Part shown: one piece after another, positions 45,100 through 56,839 of the stretch
How the letters are laid out: each line of letters starts with the position of its first letter
Numbering within the stretch: position 1 is the first letter of the stretch
Assembly: GCA_021234155.1 (NCBI GenBank)
Contig: JAJEKV010000071.1
Span: 1,809,138 to 1,873,137 of the forward strand
Origin: Isoetes taiwanensis
Taxonomy: Eukaryota > Streptophyta > Lycopodiopsida > Isoetales > Isoetaceae
DNA: 64,000 nucleotides
Reading direction: 5' to 3'
The notes under the pieces: generated by a model
Told to the model about the DNA's origin: nothing
What the model saw: only the letters and a program-made list of their open reading frames with translations
Databases searched by the model: none
Program-made: the position numbers and the translations under genes

Positions 45100-47230
45100 T
45101 TTTTAATGGCGCCAAACAATGGCATTTTTTATGCACAAATAAACAAAATGGTGCCATAATAGCTCAAAAATTGGTCATAAAACAGACTAGAAAACAATTT
45201 CGTCCCTAACTGGATTCACAAAATTTCCCATTTTAATGAAATTGTGCTTAATACGGCCATATCCTATATTATAATGTTATTCAGTAAGTGTTGGACCCAG
45301 CCCTAAATCGAAGGGCCAGGATTTGATTGATTTAATTGAACGATTGGGATTCAACATAAAAAAAAGGCCCTGCTAAAGCTGAAAGGTAAAAGAGCAGAGG
45401 ACGGATGTGGATCAGGGCAGGGCATCGGTGTAGAGTAGAGGGGGATCAGAGCAGAGCAGAGGCTTGGTTCAGGTCCGGTTCCGTTTAGAGCTGAAGTAGA
45501 GCGGTAGTGGCTTGGCCTCTGTGAAAGAAGCTAAGATGTCCGGCTGACTCCAAATCCTAATACGGCTTCAGTTGTTATCGGTCAGGTCAGGTTAGAGCTT
45601 TGGGTTATGGCTATGGCCACCACTTCTTATGGCGAAAATGGGCAGGCGTTTTGTAGTCTTCAAAGGAGCCGTCCTCTTCAAAAAGCAAAGCATTTTGCCC
45701 TCCCACCCCTGTTTCGTCCCCTTCTTCCTTGGTCTCGATCCATTTGTTCTCGCTATTTAATGCTTTCTCTTTGCAGTTTAGAAGAAAAGCTTGATCTGAA
45801 TTTCTTTGCAGCTTGAAGAACGGCGGCACGAAGTCTTTAGAACCCAATCTTGTGCGGGTTTGTGGAGTTTATTTGGTATTCCTTGCACTCTCGGAAGCCC
45901 TATTTTTGGGTTCCATTTGGTTGCTGTGCTCAAGGTTTTAGTTTCAGAGAAAACCATGGCTACCATGTCGAGTATGCGTGCAAACACCCCAAGTATGCTC
46001 TACAAGTGGAGATGGAAGATTTTGGCTATGGAATATAAATGGACCTAAATTCTCCGTATTGCGAAACCGCTTTTAAGTCCGATAAGTTGATGCGGAATGT
46101 TTCTTAAAAGTGGCTTAGAATTCGAGAAAGCTTCTCTTTTGAGGCATCGGTGGCTATGCAATGATAATCATTTTTCTGTAAAGTATTTGCTTTGGCCATG
46201 GAGGCCACTAAGCAGTGCACCGAGAAAGCTCAAGGATATTATTCGGTGACATGTTTCAAAATGGAGCTCACGAGAAGCCTATTGATGTGCCACCACCTAA
46301 CAGAAGAGGAGATAATCCATCTCTACATAATCCCCTCCTTAGACAGAGCGCATGGGTCTGCGGTTGAAACTTGATTATACTTGAATGGGAAGGAATCATT
46401 GTGGAGGATGATTCGTAATTGGAAACTAAAGCTTGACCGCACTAGTGAAGAAGAGGGGAAAAGGATCCCACCGACTTTTATTCTTAAGAGAGCGGAAGGG
46501 ATGAAAAATGAACAAGCCATATCGGAAGTTCTATGTTGGAGTAGGGATTATAGAGAAATGAAGAGACTTTCACGTAGGAAGGAGGAATTATATGAGCAAA
46601 TGCGGCGTGGTACTTATAGGGTGATTCACGGTTTTTCGTGACCTATGTTGTCATTATGTAACAAAACAATGCTTTAAAATGCATTATACAATCATTGTGC
46701 CAACTATGGCAGTGCTTATACAAAGAAGGCTTCACCCCTTCAAAACAATCTATAGCCATGTGAGAAACAATTGCATTATATATATTCAAAGATGAACAGG
46801 TTAAGTTGAAGTTAAGTTAGCTAAAGGGACATGCTTCTATGTTTTGCCCAATTCGTTTTATAATGTAGGGTGAACTATCAAGAGGACGCAAGTGATACTC
46901 ACAATATGTGATCAAGGCTTTGTTAGATAGAATGGGAATGGGCAGGGCATTCTAGAATGCACCATGTAAGCAGACATGGGACTCCCACAACCATTAACCG
47001 AGGCTCCATTATGCACGATGTAATTTTATTTCATCAACGTCTGGCAAATTCTTCCAGTTCCTTCTACATTTTCTTATGACAGTATAAAGTGTTTACCTCA
47101 TTACATGCTAGGAGCATAATCAAGAGAAAGTTAGTGCGAGAAATAGTTACAAATCTTGTCAAAGTAAGAAATGGAATTACTTGGAGTGCAAACTAATAAG
47201 TATATTTATATTGCTGATGAATTAAACGTC
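45100..47230. other. No assignable gene
   Basis: Open frames at 45607-46048 and 46192-46641 (+) are moderately long. The last is basic and charged (KLKLDRTSEEEGKRIPPTF, KRLSRRKEELYEQMRRG), but no family is recognised. Confidence 0.35.
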
Positions 47231-47232
47231 GT

Positions 47233-47432
47233 GCAAATAGTTAGGAGGAAAATGTATGCCAAATAAGCTTAGGAAATAAGCTCCCAAAATAAATTAAGCT
47301 CGGGAAATAAGCTCAGCAAGACAACATAATATGCAAATAGCTAGGAGGAAAATGTATGCCATATAAGCTTAGGAAATAAGCTCCCAAAATAAATTAAGCT
47401 CGGGAAATAAGCTCAGCAAGACAACATAATAT
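47233..47432. repeat. Perfect-length tandem duplication, 2 x 100 bp
   Basis: Copies at 47233-47332 and 47333-47432 differ at two positions only. Within each copy the unit GGAAATAAGCTC is itself repeated. Confidence 0.95.
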
Positions 47433-47929
47433 GTTCCCAGCAAGTTCCGCTAGATTGTACAAGTTCCCAACATTTACATGTTCCCAAATTTTGCCCAGCA
47501 ACGCTGGGCACCGTTACTAGTTGCAAAATATTGCCCAATGGAGTATGTGTACCAATCACCGGGTGGAGTCTACAATACCCAAGACCACATGATACAAAAG
47601 GACGAGATGATCCAACAGGAGATAATTCACAAATTTGAATGATGAGGGGACCATGCGGATTTGTGTGGAGTGCCAGCAACTCATTTTTCTTACAAGACAA
47701 GAAACAAGATAATTGGATGAAGATGATGACTTATTAATGGATCGTCACCATAAAAGTACGCATGCATCCTCAGAATTGCTTGAAGAAAGTTTCATGGCAG
47801 ATTCTGGGCCTGAAATGATGGAAGAAAAGACAACACATTTGCAATATTTGGAGTCCATACAATACACAATTTAGCCCGCATTAACAGAGAAAAAACCAAT
47901 TAATGAGAAGCTAGCCGAGAAGACACATT

Positions 47930-48540
47930 ACGCTGATGCAAGCAATACACTTGATAAGATTGCTAAGAAGAGGAGAACATCTGCAAAACAATTCATGCAG
48001 AGAATAGTCCAACACGCAAGCATGAACAGATTGAGAAGAAAAAAAGACAATGAAGACTACTATACAAAAATGATGCATAGAAATTTGGAAAACCAAGAGG
48101 AAGAGAGGTTATACATGCAAAAGAAGCAGTTAAAATCCGAAGAAAAGGAAGAGGAGTTAACATTTTGTCAAAAGGAAGAAGCTGCCAGTATTGTGTGCAA
48201 CGAGAAATTAAAAGAGATGGAAGGTCGAGATGGAAACATCAGTCAAACAAAAGAAGGAAAGCAAATCAAGAAGAAGTTTTGCAAAGAAAGATTATGGAAG
48301 TGCTGGAGAATATCAAGGAGCGAGAAGACGCATTTAGAGCCAACATTATTAGAAAACATATTGAATATGATAAAAGATGACTTAGATGCTCGATGGGATG
48401 CGTGGCCAAAAGTGAAAATGAGAAATTTGGAAACAAGGCCACCATTCGGCTGGAAGATATGGGATCCAGGGTGAGTTCAATACCTTGGGTTCCTCGGGAC
48501 GAGGAACAACCCCCACCACAATAATGTCGTCTGCCAAATC
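47930..48540 (+). other. Unidentified Lys/Glu-rich coiled-coil coding stretch
   Basis: Two overlapping plus-strand frames encode strongly charged helical sequence: 47995-48474 (RNLENQEEERLYMQKKQLKS) and a second frame giving KIMEVLENIKEREDAFRANI, then FGNKATIRLEDMGSRVSSIP. The frame change near 48240 suggests a shifted gene or an intron. No domain was recognised. The context is transposon-rich. Confidence 0.3.
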
Positions 48541-48889
48541 GAGGCAACAATCTGCAAAAAGCAGAAAAATAAGAATATAGCTAGGGGAATCTTGCTAGCT
48601 TAATAAGGAAAGCTATGGAAAAAGAGTGTAGTAGTACATTGGAAAGTAGTACGAGAAATGTGGAGACAAGAAGAGTTGGACATGACAACGAGATTGTCAT
48701 GAGAACCCCATAGAAGAAAAAATACATATGGAAATTAAAAGATAGAGACGTGGCGAAACAAAGTCTCCAAATATAGAGGGATCAAGTCAGAGATTGAAAG
48801 AAAAAGTTTGAACCAATATTGTAAAACAAGCATTAGAGGAAATTTGAGATCTCATTTCATCCCCATAAGAATCCTCCAATGGAATGGCT

Positions 48890-49270
48890 ACCCTCTATTA
48901 ACTGCAATTAATGCAGCACCAACAACTTCATTGCTGTTGTTTTTCCCCCATAACTTTTGATCCGCTTGTCAAAATGTTGCGACGTTTGTTGCATTAGATG
49001 CGGAATGAAAAGATCTTTCCAATGATATATGCTTATGATATATTTCAATATGGTCATATGCGTTAACCTTAAAAAAATATGATTTTTTGCTTATTTCTTA
49101 TATATTTATATCGTAAAAGATGTATGAATGGGTTATCACTAGATAGATCTTGTGAAAACGAAACCATTCCTACAAAAAGTTTTTGAATCGGAGTTCTGGA
49201 TCAAAAGTTATAATGAAAAAATGATACCACAGAAGTTAGTTGCAGCTGCATTAATTACAGGCTGCCACAT
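48890..49270. mobile_element. Candidate MITE or imperfect inverted-repeat element
   Basis: The left stretch GGCTACCCTCTATTAACTGC, AATTAATGCAG (about 48886-48916) and the right stretch read inward, TGGCAGCCTGTAATTAATGC, AGCTGCAACTAACTT (about 49268-49234), are similar with a small gap. CTCATTYCA-like sequence (Y is C or T) lies outside both. No clear target duplication was seen. Confidence 0.35.
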
Positions 49271-49949
49271 AATACTGGAATGAGATATACTGGAGCTCTT
49301 CTCTTATTGGACAGTTTAAAAAGCTGACATGGCATTTTAAGCATCCCTTAATGGGACAAAATGTGATCTCATTTTTCCTCTAATGAGAAGGGAACCATGG
49401 AGAGAAATAGGGGAGGCATTGCAAACAAAAGCGTAGAAACATAAGGAAGGGGTCAAATCACGAGATGTTGAAGCCCAGATGGGCAAAGCAAGAAATCAAG
49501 GAAAAGAAATAAGAAGGAAGGAGAAGTATTGGACCAAGAAGGGAATTGATTGACCGAGGAAAATGTTTAAAGAAAATGCAAGCAATGAAAGGAATAAGGA
49601 AAACTTGGAGGAGGCAAAAACCATGGAAGCAAAAACCCATGGAGGAATAAAAAGAAAAAAGGAAAGGAATTGTGGGGCAGATCGAGTCTATTGTCTTCTG
49701 GATAGATTCTATCTGGCCAATAAGTCAGCTCCCTTTATGGACACACACTAGTTTCTTAGCAATGTGGTCTCGAGTTCGAGACCGCCCAGAATCGCACTCG
49801 GTACTGTTGAGGGTCAAATCCCAACAGACGCAATGTAAGGTGGTTGGGGGCAGGGCCCAACCAAGCAATGTAGTGTGTTGTGTGGTCACATATCCAGTTG
49901 GATGCTGCCTAGTGGCGTGACGTTAAAACTACTATGGCAGAGGCAACAC

Positions 49950-52900
49950 CCCCTTCAAATTCAATACGGGGCTCCTTGGTAAGGACGCATTTCGTAATCC
50001 CTTTAGAGCTTTTGTTCTGGCACAATCAAGGGAGGATGAGCTCCCTAGTATGAAAGCATGGGTCCAAAAAGTGGCGGTAATGAAGGAATGGATAAAAAAA
50101 TGGGGTAGAGAACGGGCCAAAGAGTTCCGCAGATCTAAAGGTGACCTCTATGATCAAATCCGGAAGGTTAAGCAAGATTTAATTTCAGATCCATTCAATA
50201 GTTCCTATCAGACGCTTGAGAATGAATTGACTATTAGAGTCAAAGTTGTGGAGGAGGAGGAAGCTCGAGGGGCAGCTGTGAGATCTAAAACTAATGGTAC
50301 GCAGAAGTAGACCATGAAAGCTCCAAATGTTTCTTTAGAATGGCAGGGGCTAGGTTGGCAGATAACAGCATCACCTCGGTTAGAGATGATCAGCAACAAC
50401 TCCTTAAAGAGGAGGTTGAAATCAAATCATTCTTTAGGAATAGCTATGAGGGGCTCTTTAAGGAAGATCCTCTTCCAAATGACTACTCTACTCAATGCTC
50501 TTTATGGTTACCCTCTCTAAGTAGAGTTCCGTCAATAAGCAGTGATGATAATAGATTACTCCTCCAGGTACCAGGAGATGCAGAAATTTATAAGGCCTTA
50601 GGTTCCCTAGCCTCGGGAAAATCTCCAGGGCCGGATGGCTTCCCACCAGAGTTCTACATGGAATTTTGGGATATCTTGGGACCCTTCTTTCTTAAAGCAG
50701 TCAAAGGGGCTTGGGCTGTAAAATATCTTCACCCTGTCTTGGCAGCTGGATTCATAGCATTGGTACCAAGACCTCGGGCCCTTAATGAATGAAGACCGAT
50801 AGCACTCACAAATGTTTTATATAAAGTAATCATGAAGGTTATAGCTAGCCGTATTAAGCCAATCTTGGCTCGAGTAATTGGATGTGAACAGTCAGCGTTC
50901 TTACCTGGTAGAAACATCCTGGACAATTATTTGGCAGCTAGAGAGGGGCTCCATTGGGGTAAGTCTTCTCATCAGAAATGTGTCATGCTCAAGCTTGATT
51001 TCCGTAGAGCATATGATACACTTAGATGGAGTGGGCTAAGAGAGGTAATGGCCCATATGGGGTTTGAAGTAGACTTTATCAATCTAGTTATGGGTCTGAA
51101 TAAGATGGCATCTGCGTCAGTTCTGGTAAGTGGTCAGCCATCTGGACTTTTCGAGCTAAGGAAGGGTATTAGACAAGGATGCCCCTTGCACCATATCTAT
51201 TCCTAATTATGGCAAACCTCTTAACTTCTATGATGAAGGAAAAGATGGCTAGGGGAATGCTTAATGGGTTGCTTATTCCACCCTCAAATCAGATGTTGTC
51301 GATAATGCAGTATGCCGATGACACATTTATCTTCTTGAGGTACGATGATGGTAGTTTCTTAGCATGTCGAGACATTTTGAATTCCTTCTACTCAATATCA
51401 GGGATTGGATTAAACCATGCCAAATGTGCAGTTATTTGGCCATTTGACTGTGAAGTAGATACAAGGGTTAAGGCTTGGAACTATCGAGTAATAGCTTCCT
51501 CAGAGACTGTTCAACTTTTGGGAATGCCATTAAATTTAGCAGAGAATTTGAAGGGCCTATGGGCACCGATAGTGGAAAGGATCCGTAAAAAGGTTAATCT
51601 CTGGTCCTGTAAATCTCTCTCTACCATGGGGCGGGTGACAGTTGCAAATGCCATCTATAATGCCACTCACATTTACTATTCTTCGGCAATAGTGGCCCAA
51701 AAATATATATATGAACAGATTCTAGTCATCATACGTAGGTTTATTTGGGGCAAATTAACTCAAGTGGCATGGTCAGAAATGTGCCGTGATAGGAAGGAAG
51801 GTGGGTTAGGTTGTAAAGACCCACTGACCCAAGGCAGAGCTTTGGCAGCAAAATTTGTATGGAGGGCCATTCAACAAGAAACATCCCCTGTCTTAGAGCT
51901 TGTACGTTATTGGCTTAAGCAAGGTAAGATAAAAGGTAGACCATCTACTCCTAGAGATGAGAATGCATCTTATTTCTACAAGTTTAAAATGGGCTCAGGC
52001 ACTTCCCCTATAATGAGGAAGATACTGGATGCTTGGCAGGAAGTACAAAATCTTTTCAGTTTAACAGAAAACCCACGGGAGGTTGGTGGTTTGAGTTTAT
52101 TCTGGAATACACGGATATGGGATAGAGATCTACTTCCTCTAGCATTGGTTCACCCTCGAATCTTTATGAGATGGCGTGGAGCAGGGATAACAAGAGTTGA
52201 GCATTTGTGGGAAAATGATCGTTGGATTTCCTGGACAAGGTTCAAAGCTATGGTGCAAGGTGTAGGGGAAGGAGATAGGAGAATTTTTAGAATGATTATA
52301 GCAAATGTTAGTATGCTCTCAGGCACAGTAGGAGATGCAGAAAAATGGCAGTGTGGCAATGAAGGAGGCTATAAAGTTAGAACAATTTATGGTCTACTAA
52401 TGTCACCTTCACTATTAAAAGCGGCAGATAAGCTAGGGCTAAACCAGGAAGAGACCAAGGTGTTGTTGACCAATTCTTGGATTTCTTTATGCTCTAGGAA
52501 GATACAATTCTTTCGTTGGGCTTCCCTTCAGGAAGGGATAAGCACTATGACATGGCTGTTAAATAGGGGAATCGTGCAGCATGACCATTGTCCATTGGGC
52601 TGTGGTGCCTCTGAGACAATGGATCACCTATTTTTTTGTCCATATATAGGTGACTTTTGGGGATGGGCTATATAGCTAGTCCAATCATTGGACTGGAAGT
52701 TCATGAGTTATCATGGCCAGTCATTTTTGCAAACACAGGTAGAGACATTATTCAGGTCTCACTAATCAATATAGCACTTTGGTGCATATGGAAGCACCGA
52801 TGTGGAGTTGCTCTTGGTGGTTTGATAGTATGTAAAATTAGGATAAGAAATTTCTTCAATCAAGAGGTGGCCCTCATGGCCCTAGCTCACCATCGTAAGT

Positions 52901-53277
52901 TTGGACGGAACTACAACAGAGAATTGGATAAGATTGGAAGCATCAGTGGATTTTATACCTTCTTCAAGTGCCATTGGATTTCTGAAGAAGGATAAACGGT
53001 TAAAAGTCGAATTACCTACTGAAGAAGAGAGGGCTTCTATGTCCTTCTAGCATGGAAATGACTATTAGATCTGTATAGTATCTTACCCTGAGAAGAAGAA
53101 GGTGTGCTCCCTATAGTAACTCAGGATGAGAGAAGAACGGACTTTAGCCATAAAGTACATGAGTAGAAGATATGGAATTCTCTCCTCCTCTTCTTTTGTG
53201 ACAATTTTTCCTATCTAGGCCACCATGGGGAGGTCATTGTAAACTTTGTTATATTATTAATATCATACATACTCTTA

Positions 53278-53310
<33 letters not shown>
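49950..53310 (+). mobile_element. L1-like LINE with poly-A tail, RT ORF broken
   Basis: This element is 5'-truncated near 49950, just before the RT linker (KAWVQKVAVMKEWIKKWGRE). RT blocks follow: SGKSPGPDGFPPEFYMEFW (50615), RPIALTNVLYK (50800), FLPGRNILDNYLAAREGLHW (50900), KLDFRRAYDTL with the first catalytic Asp (50995), RKGIRQGCPL (51155), the intact catalytic MQYADDTFIFL (51306) and GIGLNHAKCAVIWP. The C-terminal HxC-type segment ends near 52670 (HDHCPLGCGASETMDHLFFC). A TGA at 50790, a one-base shift near 51180 and another near 52660 break it. A 28-A tail (53283-53310) closes it. It is unrelated in its 3' end to LINE-A. Confidence 0.9.
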
Positions 53311-53313
<3 letters not shown>

Positions 53314-53429
53314 TTAGACAATTCTTAACAAAAGGAAAAATTTATGGGCAAGAAGTGCATGGGCAGAATGTCGCGACCTAAGGCCGATTTGGCTGGAATT
53401 GATTAGGGAAAAAGGGTATGATTGTTTTA

Positions 53430-53780
53430 AGATAAGATAAGATAAGATAAGATAATAAGATAAGATAAGATAAGATAAGATAAGATAAGATAAGATAAGA
53501 TAAGATAAGATAAGATAAGATAAGATAAGATAAGATAAGATGGATTTTTACGTCCACGGGAACCCAACGGGTTATGGGACGGCATATGCAAGGGCAACAA
53601 CCCATCTAAAACCTGGGGACTAGGCCACATTACCAATTACAATAACCAAATATTAAAAGACTACCAAGAAGAAGATAATAGATAGACCAGGGAAAAGGAT
53701 TTGGAGCAAATTGGGAAGAACCTTGGTCTCACAGAACCACGGTCTTCAGATTATCGGCCAGATCCTATAGAGACAGCCCA
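53430..53780 (-). mobile_element. LINE-A, very short 3' copy with (AAGAT)n tail
   Basis: About 240 bp of body ends, on the minus strand, in CCCATAACCCGTTGGGTTCC, CGTGGACGTAAAAA and a 110-bp pentanucleotide tail (GATAA units, 53430-53541, one broken unit near 53452). GTTTTA occurs on both sides (53424-53429 and 53781-53786) and may be the target duplication. Confidence 0.75.
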
Positions 53781-55440
53781 GTTTTACTGGAATTTATAGA
53801 ATAGAATAGAATAGAATAGAATAGAATAAAGTTTTTATCATCCACGGAGACCAATTGGCCTATGGGACCCAAACAGGAGGCGTAACAGGGTTCGAATCCC
53901 TCCAATAACATAAGAAATTTTAAAAGCCTTTCCTTAAAATTTGTTGAAAATACCAAGGCCCGAGCATACAATGTGAGCCGTAGGATCTTGGACCAAGGAT
54001 TATGATCAATCTGGACCGTAGGATCATGTAGGATATATCTAAAGCAATGTGAGCCGTAGGATCTCGGACCGGCGGTCAGGATCAGATCAACCTGGACCGT
54101 AGGATCGCGTCTATACGGATTATATATAAACTCCCAAGCCATCTAGGCCGTAGGATACGTCCCAAAGCCACGTGAGCCGTCGGATCTCGAACAGACGGTC
54201 GGATAAGCGCGACAAACATAAGAACATATATAGAGTAGAGTAGATAGATAGATATACAGTATCAGGTAGGTGCCCGAGGACCGAGCTGATCTTGGTGATC
54301 TATGATCTCTTGAAGGTATGATCCCAACCTTCGTATCGAGCTCATGCTCAGCATCTCATGTAGGGGCTGGCCAGGACGGACCAGCTCAGCATAGCGTATC
54401 CGAATGTCATCATATGCCGGACAACTCTGTAGGGTGTGGCATTCGTCTTCCATAGCTCCAACCTGGTAGCATTGGCAAAGCCTCTCCTGACGCGGCTCTT
54501 CAATCCATCTCTCCGTCTCAACCTGGAGATGGTGTGCACCTGTGCGGATAGAGGCAACAGGCCTGCGCTTTTCATGGGTAGATGAGTGCACAGGTAGCAT
54601 TGTGGGCCTCGCTCCAACATGGGATTTATATAGCGTTGATATTGTGCCATCTTGACCTGTTCAAGGGTGCTGGCATCCCATAGCTTGCTGAGGAAACATG
54701 TGTCAAGGTACTGTTTGAGACTGTGGCGATCTGCCTCCATTTGCACTCAGATACACCTGTGCTCCTGCACATTCCATCTGGCCAGCCACTGAGCTCTCTT
54801 TTCCCGCCAGCAGGCTTTTAGGCGTTGAGATCCCATTGCCACAGTGTAAGCTAGATTAGGGAGACGAGTGTCGTCCATGCTGACCACCTTCTGGAAGTAG
54901 ACGATGTGTTTGCCAAGGGCCCTTCCTTAGCGCACGAGGGGTTGCCCTTTCGCAGCGCCCAGCGCCCAGGCCATGCTCATGTAACTCCGTACCAGGGAGT
55001 TAGCATCAAGATACAGAATCGGATCTGGTTCCGCCCTACTCCGAAGTCACCAGCCCAAGCTTCGGGCCAGCACAGATTTCCATCCACAGCATCGGCCATA
55101 GGTACCAGGTTCTGGATTGCTTTGAATTATTTTGGACTGTTTTGTGTCCCAGTATTGCTCTTAGCACCGCGCCCTTACTGCCCTTGCATAGACCCCCTTG
55201 ATTTGCCCCTTTTTGGCTTTCTCTCTCTAGGGTTTACAATCTCTCTCTAGACCCAAAACCCCCAAACCCCAAAAGGTGCTCTGCCCGCCTTTCTGAGTTC
55301 CCAAATTGGATTCTAAGCACCCTTTAGGCAGCCAGAGACCCCTTAAACTTTGGCACCCCCAAAACTTCATTTGTCTTCCCTTGGCTTGCCTCTGCTTTGC
55401 CCTGGTTCCTGGCTCCTTTACCGTTGCCTTGTTCTCGGCG

Positions 55441-56389
55441 ATGGCACGTAAGATCAAGCGTATGGCGGAGACCCGTAAGGAGAAGAATCTCATTCGCTGC
55501 CACGAGCGATTCTGTCCCGCCCTATGACCCCCACGATTGCGCCCTATCTTCAGGCAGCCCCATCATTCGGGCCTCAACGCCCTATACTTGGAGGCCCAGA
55601 CACACACCCCCAGACACGCAACCCGCTCCAGAACCATTTTTAGCTGCAGCCTTGACTAGGATGGATGCTCTGATCCATTGTTTGCCTCCAGATTTGTTGG
55701 TTGGGATCCGCACGATCCAATCCACAGTCACACTCACAGGCACATCGGCTCAGTTGCCCTTGGGAAGCTGGGTCCAGCTTCTAGAGATGCTGCTACAGTC
55801 GGCGGGAGCTGATTCAGTGCAGCACGGCAGTGCTACACCCGTACCTCCCACAGGGGTAGCGCCTGAGCATGTGGATGCTACGTCCCAGGCCGATGATACC
55901 ACACCTGTGCCCACACGGCCGTCATCCGAGGGTTGTTTGCCCACTGCACAGGTCCCGCTTTCGCAGCCTGACCAGGCCACAGCGCGCCCATTAGCCCTGA
56001 ACCTACGCATTGTGGGTTTAGAGGAAGCAAGCGACACTCCTGGGGCAGTTGAGGTGACCCGTTTCTTTTCAGAGGTGATGCACGTACAGGCAGATGGCAT
56101 TCTCTCGGCTTGCCGAGTTGGAGCAGCACGACCGACCGGGCCCCCGGCCATTTGCTAGTCGGGCCGTGGATGCTTTATCTAGGCTGCACATCCTCCGCCA
56201 TGGTAATCACTTGCAAGGGACCTCTTCTCCGTCCAGGAAGATCTTACCCCAGCACAACTCTGTCGACGGAAGGATGAATTATGTCGAGTCCACGAGGCTC
56301 GTCTGCACCGGAAGTGGGCTGTGTATAGAGGCGGCCAGGCTATCATTCGGGATCACTGGCCACTTGATCCATGGGCAGAGTCTGTGTAG
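55441..56389 (+). pseudogene. LINE ORF1-type RNA-binding protein, frameshifted
   Basis: It starts MARKIKRMAETRKEKN (basic). After a shift near 55520 it runs through a Pro/Thr/Ala-rich part (PAPEPFLAAALTRMDALIHC) into an RRM-like block typical of L1 ORF1 proteins (LNLRIVGLEEASDTPGAVEV, TRFFSEVMHVQADGILSACR, VGAARPTGPP). Two further shifts near 56140 and 56220 lead to the C-terminal part (ALSRLHILRHGNHLQGT, SVQEDLTPAQLCRRKDELCR, RKWAVYRGGQAIIRDHW) ending in TAG at 56387. ORF1 proteins coat LINE RNA as chaperones. Confidence 0.7.
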
Positions 56390-56404
56390 CTGATTTGACT
56401 TCGA

Positions 56405-56640
56405 GATCTGCTAGGGCTTAGGCCCTTTTGTTTTGTTTTATTTTAGTATTGTGATTTGCTACGGGGCATAGTCCCCCGAGAAGAGTTCTCTGTACTGGGG
56501 CTAGTCCCCACGTTTGATTTTGGCTTCGGCCTTTTTGGTTTGGTCACGGGGCTTGGTCCCCGAGTTTCAGTCTGGGCTTTTGCCCTCTCTTTTTGTATTG
56601 GGTCCCATAACCCGATTGGGTTCCGCGGACGTTAAAAATT
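56405..56640 (+). repeat. Array of short stem-loops in the ORF1-only element 3' UTR
   Basis: Successive small palindromes occur every 20-40 bases: AGGGCTTAGGCCCTT, ACGGGGCATAGTCCCCGA, CTGGGGCTAGTCCCCA, TTGGCTTCGGCC, ACGGGGCTTGGTCCCCGA, TGGGCTTTTGCCC. The terminal AACCCGATTGGGTT stem follows. Most share a GGGGC/GGGC stem with a 3-5 base loop. Confidence 0.7.
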
Positions 56641-56839
56641 TCATCCTTCCTTCCTTCCTTCCTTTGAAGAGGCAAGAATCTTGTTTCATGTAACAGTATC
56701 TGGTATGGGACTGTAGACTTCACCCCCACGGCCCGTGCCAAGAAAGCTTTTTGCACCTGCTCCAAGTTATTCCAAGTGGCGAGGAAACTCACCAGGCCCT
56801 AGACCTTAACCCTATACAAAAGCACATGTTCTATTATCA

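Larger units (their letters stand above)
54925..56660 (+). mobile_element. ORF1-only LINE-type element sharing the LINE-A 3' end
   Basis: It was inserted into the LINE-A copy: the LINE reads LPLQR before it and ALGKH after it, with CCTT shared at both borders (54921-54924 and about 56661-56664). It contains a 5' leader (54925-55440), an ORF1-like frame (55441-56389), a hairpin-rich 3' UTR and the terminus CCCATAACCCGATTGGGTTC followed by CGCGGACGTTAAAAATTTCAT and a (CTTC)n tail. No endonuclease or RT is present. It could be an RT-less derivative mobilised in trans, or a copy with ORF2 deleted. Confidence 0.8.

Noticed and set aside
49765-49800. tRNA B-box-like sequence (GAGTTCGAGACCG), possible tRNA gene or SINE head
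   Set aside because: No cloverleaf could be drawn, the nearest A-box-like sequence is about 60 bp away and poor, and no 3' SINE tail is evident.
53430-53541. CRISPR-like or satellite array
   Set aside because: It is a simple pentanucleotide microsatellite that forms the tail of a LINE-A copy, without spacers.
53885-53905. GGGTTCGAATCCCTCC, a perfect B-box-like word
   Set aside because: It lies inside the LINE-A 3' region in the opposite orientation, with no acceptor stem or A box, so it is not a tRNA gene.
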